Below, piece by piece: positions 60,687 to 64,000 of a stretch of DNA of 64,000 nucleotides. This stretch comes from Lacrimispora xylanolytica (GTDB lineage: Bacteria; Bacillota; Clostridia; Lachnospirales; Lachnospiraceae), in assembly GCF_026723765.1 (NCBI RefSeq), contig NZ_CP113524.1, positions 434,001 through 498,000 of the forward strand, given 5' to 3'. The position numbers and the translations under genes were made by a program. The notes below the pieces were generated by a model. The model was not told the origin of the DNA, searched no databases, and worked only from the letters and a program-made list of their open reading frames with translations. Positions within the stretch are counted from its first letter, which is position 1. Each line of letters begins with the position of its first letter.

Positions 60687-61622
60687 ATGATACTTACCGT
60701 TACATTAAACGCTGCCATTGACAAACGATATGTGGTCCATGGGTTTCAGGAGGGCGAGGTCAACCGTGTGGCAGAGTGTACCTATACACCAGGCGGCAAG
60801 GGCTTAAATGTCTCAAAGCCAGCCGTCATCGCAGGAGGTCAGGTGGTGGCAACGGGATTCCTCGGAGGTCATGCGGGACAGTATATTGAAACTGCCTTAA
60901 AGCCTCTTGGTATTACCAGTGCATTTTACCACCTGGAAAACGAAAGCCGCACCTGTATCAACATCTGGGATGGAAAAAAGGAGATACAGACTGAATTTTT
61001 AGAGCCTGGATTTTTAGTAAAGGAAGACGAGTTTCAGGGATTTTTAAAGCTGTTTCAGACATTAATAAACGATGCCGAGGTAGTTGCCATATCAGGAAGT
61101 GTTCCTAAGGGACTTGACGGAACCGCGTATCAGACTATGGTAAGGCTTGTAAAGGAAGCAGGGAAAAAGGTGATTTTAGATACCAGCGGAAATCTTCTTA
61201 AGATGGGAATTTTAGCATGCCCCACCATGATTAAGCCCAATCTGGATGAAATCCGTATGCTTACCGGAAACAACTGTGACAGCCTTGATGATATGGTGGA
61301 AGCAGCCAAAAAGATTCACAGCCAGGGGGTAGAGATCGTAGCCGTTTCCCTTGGGGCGGAAGGCTCCTTTGTGGTATGTGACTCAGGAGTCTACCGGGCC
61401 AGGGTGCCAAAGATTCATGCGGTGAATACGGTGGGCTGCGGCGATTCCATGATAGCCGGATTTGCTCTTGGCCTTAAAGAAAATCTTCCCATGGAAGAGA
61501 TTCTAAAGAAAGCCAGCGCAATCTCTGCCGCCTCCGCCTTACGGGAAGAGACCGGATATTTCCGAATGGAAGATATGGAAAAGCTTCTGCCGGAGATTAC
61601 AATCACAAGATTGGAGGAGTAG
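60687..61622 (+). CDS. PfkB-family phosphosugar kinase (1-phosphofructokinase / tagatose-6-phosphate kinase type)
   Basis: A 311-aa kinase. N-terminal LTVTLNAAIDKRYVVHGFQ, then YTPGGKGLNVSKPAVIAGG for substrate binding, and the C-terminal PfkB signature VNTVGCGDSMIAGFALG with the catalytic aspartate. This is the LacC/FruK group, which adds the second phosphate to tagatose-6-phosphate or fructose-1-phosphate. It lies between the GatD-like dehydrogenase and the epimerase gene, with AGGAGG before the ATG. In this operon it would supply the bisphosphate to the aldolase. Confidence 0.9.
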   Translation: MILTVTLNAAIDKRYVVHGFQEGEVNRVAECTYTPGGKGLNVSKPAVIAGGQVVATGFLGGHAGQYIETALKPLGITSAFYHLENESRTCINIWDGKKEIQTEFLEPGFLVKEDEFQGFLKLFQTLINDAEVVAISGSVPKGLDGTAYQTMVRLVKEAGKKVILDTSGNLLKMGILACPTMIKPNLDEIRMLTGNNCDSLDDMVEAAKKIHSQGVEIVAVSLGAEGSFVVCDSGVYRARVPKIHAVNTVGCGDSMIAGFALGLKENLPMEEILKKASAISAASALREETGYFRMEDMEKLLPEITITRLEE

Positions 61623-61624
61623 CC

Positions 61625-62506
61625 ATGGATTATGTATTAAAGAATCAGCACCTGACGGTTACCTTCACGAAAAAGGGAGGAGCACTCACCTCCATAAAGA
61701 ACGAAGCAGGCCTGGAATACTTATGGCAGGGGGACCCCAAATACTGGAGCGGTCAGGCCCCAGTACTGTTTCCCATCTGCGGGAGCTTAAGAGACGAAAG
61801 GGCAGTAACGAAAAGCGGAAAGGAAGTCCGGATGCCAAGGCACGGAATCGTCCGTAAGGAAGAATTTGAACTGGAATCCTTCACAGATGATGATATAACC
61901 TTTTCCATATCATCTACGCCCCATATGCTCGACCAATACCCATTTCCCTTTGTGCTGACCATAACCTACTTACTAAAGAACAACGAAGTTACCGTCCGGT
62001 ACGGCATTAAAAACACGGGAACAGAGGATATGCCATGTTTCATTGGAGGCCACCCTGCCTTTCGTTGTCCCCTGGAGCCGGGCGAAGCGTACGAAGAGTA
62101 TGAAATCCTGTTTGAAAAAGAGGAAGAAGCATCAAACCCCACACCAGATACGAGAACCGGACTTATTGATATGGAGAACCGGACCTTTCTTTCCTGGAAT
62201 AAGAGAAATCTTCCCTTAAGTCATCAGCTCTTTGAACAGGACTCTGTTATATTTGACCGGATATCTTCAAGAAAAGTAACCCTTCGTCACAAGGAAAAAA
62301 AGCAGGGAGTGGAGCTTTCCTTTGACGGCTTCCCCTACCTGGTTATATGGTCCTCAGCCAATCATGGCCCCTTTGTTGCCCTGGAGCCCTGGACCGGACT
62401 TTCCACGTGCAGTGACGAAGATGATGTATTGGAACATAAGAGAAATCACATGTCATTAAAACCTGGGGAAGAAAAACAGCTGGAATATAAGATTTCCATC
62501 ATTTAA
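61625..62506 (+). CDS. Aldose 1-epimerase family protein
   Basis: A 293-aa galactose mutarotase-fold protein: TVTFTKKGGALTSIKNEAGL, then LFPICGSLRDERAV, RMPRHGIVRKEEFEL with the catalytic-type histidine, MPCFIGGHPAFRCPLEPGE, and PFVALEPWTGLSTC with a glutamate. It interconverts anomers of an aldose. It starts 2 nt after the kinase stop with GGAGG upstream. Its presence implies that a free aldose, not only a polyol, enters the pathway. Confidence 0.88.
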   Translation: MDYVLKNQHLTVTFTKKGGALTSIKNEAGLEYLWQGDPKYWSGQAPVLFPICGSLRDERAVTKSGKEVRMPRHGIVRKEEFELESFTDDDITFSISSTPHMLDQYPFPFVLTITYLLKNNEVTVRYGIKNTGTEDMPCFIGGHPAFRCPLEPGEAYEEYEILFEKEEEASNPTPDTRTGLIDMENRTFLSWNKRNLPLSHQLFEQDSVIFDRISSRKVTLRHKEKKQGVELSFDGFPYLVIWSSANHGPFVALEPWTGLSTCSDEDDVLEHKRNHMSLKPGEEKQLEYKISII

Positions 62507-62527
62507 AAAGAGAAGGAGAACATAAAT

Positions 62528-63535
62528 ATGAAATCATTCATTGAACCATCTATCGTTCCAAAAGTAACACTGTATACTGGTGAGGAGATTCCCTGTGTGG
62601 GAATGGGAACCTTTGGTTCCGACCGGTTTACCCCGGAAGAAGTATCTGGCGCAGTGGCAGGAGCCATTCGCTGCGGCTACCGCATGTTTGACTGTGCCGC
62701 CTGCTATGGCAATGAAGACCAGATCGGAGAAGTATTTGCAGATGCTTTTAAAGAAGGCGTTGTGGAGCGTAAGGATTTATTCATCATGACGAAGGTCTGG
62801 AATGATATGCATGACAGAGTGGAGGAGTCCTGTAAAAAGAGTATCGTTGATTTACAGTGCGATTATATCGATATGTTCTTTATCCACTGGCCATTTCCAA
62901 ACTACCATGCACCACATTGTGACGTAGATTCCAGAAATCCTGATTCCAGACCATTCAGCCCGGAAGAGTTTTTAAAGACCTACCGCCAGTGTGAGGCACT
63001 GCTGGAGCAGGGCTTAATCCGCAATATCGGTATTTCCAACATGACCATACCAAAGCTGGAAGCCGTTCTTCCTCATATGAAGGTAATGCCGGCTGCCTGC
63101 GAGATGGAGCTTCACCCTTGCTTCCAGCAAAAAGAACTGTTTGATTATCTGGTTGCTCACAAGATTCAGCCCATCGGCTTTATGCCATTAGGCTCTCCTC
63201 AGAGACCAGAGCGTGATATGTGCCCAGAGGATGTGGCTGATTTACAGACACCGGAGATGAAGGAAATCGCAGCAGCTCATGGCGTTCACCCGGCAGTAAT
63301 CGCACTGAAATGGGCACGTCAGAGAGGCCAGATCCCCATTCCGTTCTCCATTCATGAGATGGAATACGTAAGTAACTTAAAGGCAATGACAGAAGACCCG
63401 CTGACAGAAGATGAGATGGCAAAGATAGCTACCTTAGAGCGGAATAACCGTCTGGTAAAAGGCCAGGTATTCCTTTGGGAAGGTGCCAATGACTGGCATG
63501 ACCTTTGGGATGAAGAAGGATTTATCGTAAAATAA
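62528..63535 (+). CDS. Aldo/keto reductase
   Basis: A 335-aa NADPH-dependent reductase. The catalytic tetrad is visible as D and Y in FDCAACYGNE, K in FIMTKVWND and H in FFIHWPF. IRNIGISNMTIPKLE and PIPFSIHEMEYVSNL complete the cofactor site. It can reduce an aldose to an alditol, as the first step before the kinase and dehydrogenase of the same operon. GAAGGAGAA precedes the ATG 22 nt after the epimerase gene. It is followed by a terminator. The real substrate is not proven. Confidence 0.9.
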   Translation: MKSFIEPSIVPKVTLYTGEEIPCVGMGTFGSDRFTPEEVSGAVAGAIRCGYRMFDCAACYGNEDQIGEVFADAFKEGVVERKDLFIMTKVWNDMHDRVEESCKKSIVDLQCDYIDMFFIHWPFPNYHAPHCDVDSRNPDSRPFSPEEFLKTYRQCEALLEQGLIRNIGISNMTIPKLEAVLPHMKVMPAACEMELHPCFQQKELFDYLVAHKIQPIGFMPLGSPQRPERDMCPEDVADLQTPEMKEIAAAHGVHPAVIALKWARQRGQIPIPFSIHEMEYVSNLKAMTEDPLTEDEMAKIATLERNNRLVKGQVFLWEGANDWHDLWDEEGFIVK

Positions 63536-63554
63536 CAGAACATATAAGAAAATC

Positions 63555-63593
63555 AAAATCCCTGAAGCGCCCTTTGGTAACTTCAGGGATTTT
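63555..63593 (+). terminator. Terminator of the sugar/polyol operon
   Basis: AAAATCCCTGAAG (63555-63567) pairs perfectly with CTTCAGGGATTTT (63581-63593). Confidence 0.9.
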
Positions 63594-63706
63594 GGAATAA
63601 ATACTATTTTCTTTTCTAAAAAACGTGTATAATTGTATAAAGTGCACAAATAACAGTAACGATGCAACGCGGACCAGCAGCATTCATTGGATTAGGGGAG
63701 ATAGTT

Positions 63707-64000
63707 ATGTATAAGGTATTGTTGGTAGATGATGAGATTCTGATCAGGGAGCGGATTTCTCAAAGAATACCGTGGGAATCTTTGGGGTACGAGCTTAAGG
63801 GGACTTGTGAGAATGGAAAAGAAGCCATCGAATTTATGGAGAGGCAGCCGGTGGATCTTGTGCTGACTGATATTTGTATGCCGTATGTGGATGGTCTGGA
63901 GCTTGCAAAATATCTTTATGAAAATGAGAAAAGAACAAAAGTAGTGATTATTACCGGCTACGATGAGTTTGAATATGCAAAGAAGGCGGTGGAATACCGC
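63707..64000 (+). CDS. YesN/AraC-type response regulator, truncated by the window end
   Basis: The visible 98 residues form a receiver domain: acidic pair D8-D9 in VLLVDDEILIRERI, phospho-acceptor D55 in LVLTDICMPYVDG, and YDEFEYAKKAVEYR, the typical end of YesN-type receivers that carry a C-terminal AraC domain. GGGGAG is 6 nt before the ATG. Such regulators normally sit with a HisK and an ABC sugar transporter, which may lie just beyond the window and supply the substrate for the preceding operon. Confidence 0.9.
   Translation, partial: MYKVLLVDDEILIRERISQRIPWESLGYELKGTCENGKEAIEFMERQPVDLVLTDICMPYVDGLELAKYLYENEKRTKVVIITGYDEFEYAKKAVEYR

Overview
The window reads as chromosomal DNA of a low-GC anaerobic Firmicute. 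Strong Shine-Dalgarno sites (GGAGG 5-9 nt before starts), dense short operons, and gene families typical of clostridia (EFR1 flavodoxin-ferredoxin proteins, GatY/GatD-type sugar genes, a YesN-type regulator, MupG/MurQ/MurP, CotH/VTC/DUF4956) suggest a saccharolytic Lachnospiraceae member such as Lacrimispora or a related clostridium. That placement comes from gene content and is an inference. No tRNA, rRNA, CRISPR array, intact insertion sequence or phage structural gene was seen.

Layout. 1-5.6 kb: the 3' end of a nucleoside hydrolase, then a beta-glucoside unit made of a LicT-type antiterminator, PTS EIIBC, GH1 6-phospho-beta-glucosidase and a separate EIIA. Two RAT/terminator switches lie in this unit, one before the antiterminator gene and one before the PTS gene. 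5.8-10.8 kb: aldehyde dehydrogenase, a sugar isomerase-like protein, an Rrf2 regulator with a matching 23-bp palindrome at its own promoter and at the downstream dsbA-like/NAD(P)-epimerase pair, and a DUF4256 protein. 10.9-14.3 kb: an EFR1 protein divergent from an HxlR regulator, then a two-component system.

14.3-23.5 kb is an accessory stretch of small single genes (GNATs, isochorismatase-like hydrolase, alpha/beta hydrolase, methyltransferase, DUF3601, SnoaL-like, nucleoside phosphorylase, YkgJ-like/pentapeptide protein, lipoprotein). It also holds decayed remnants of a histidine phosphatase, an antibiotic-biosynthesis-monooxygenase-like protein and an alpha/beta hydrolase. 23.6-27.2 kb: two DEAD-box helicases flanking a DUF1456 protein. 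27.7-35.9 kb: a secreted glycoside hydrolase with a ricin-type module, a C39-like protein, a remnant of a berberine-bridge FAD oxidase, stress and regulatory genes, a MarR/EFR1 operon, a CAT-like acetyltransferase and a lipoprotein.

36.0-41.9 kb: a muramidase convergent with the preceding gene and a xylan cluster (two GH43 enzymes and a GH30_8 glucuronoxylanase). None of these four proteins has a visible signal peptide. 42.0 kb: an isolated ureidoglycine aminohydrolase. 42.8-47.7 kb (minus strand): VTC-domain protein, DUF4956 membrane protein, CotH-family kinase, response regulator and histidine kinase. This is the best candidate for an uncharacterised envelope phosphorylation or polyphosphate system, and its promoter carries response-regulator-like direct repeats. 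47.9-50.0 kb: GNAT, WYL regulator and DJ-1/PfpI protein. 50.3-54.5 kb: a complete MurNAc recycling operon (RpiR/MurR-type, MurQ, MurP, MupG). 54.7-55.9 kb: a tocopherol-cyclase-like protein.

56.2-63.5 kb: an AraC regulator divergent from a six-gene sugar/polyol operon (class II aldolase, FGGY kinase, GatD-like dehydrogenase, PfkB kinase, aldose epimerase, aldo/keto reductase). The set could form a PTS-independent reduce-phosphorylate-oxidise route feeding a tagatose-bisphosphate-type aldolase. The window ends inside a YesN-type response regulator.
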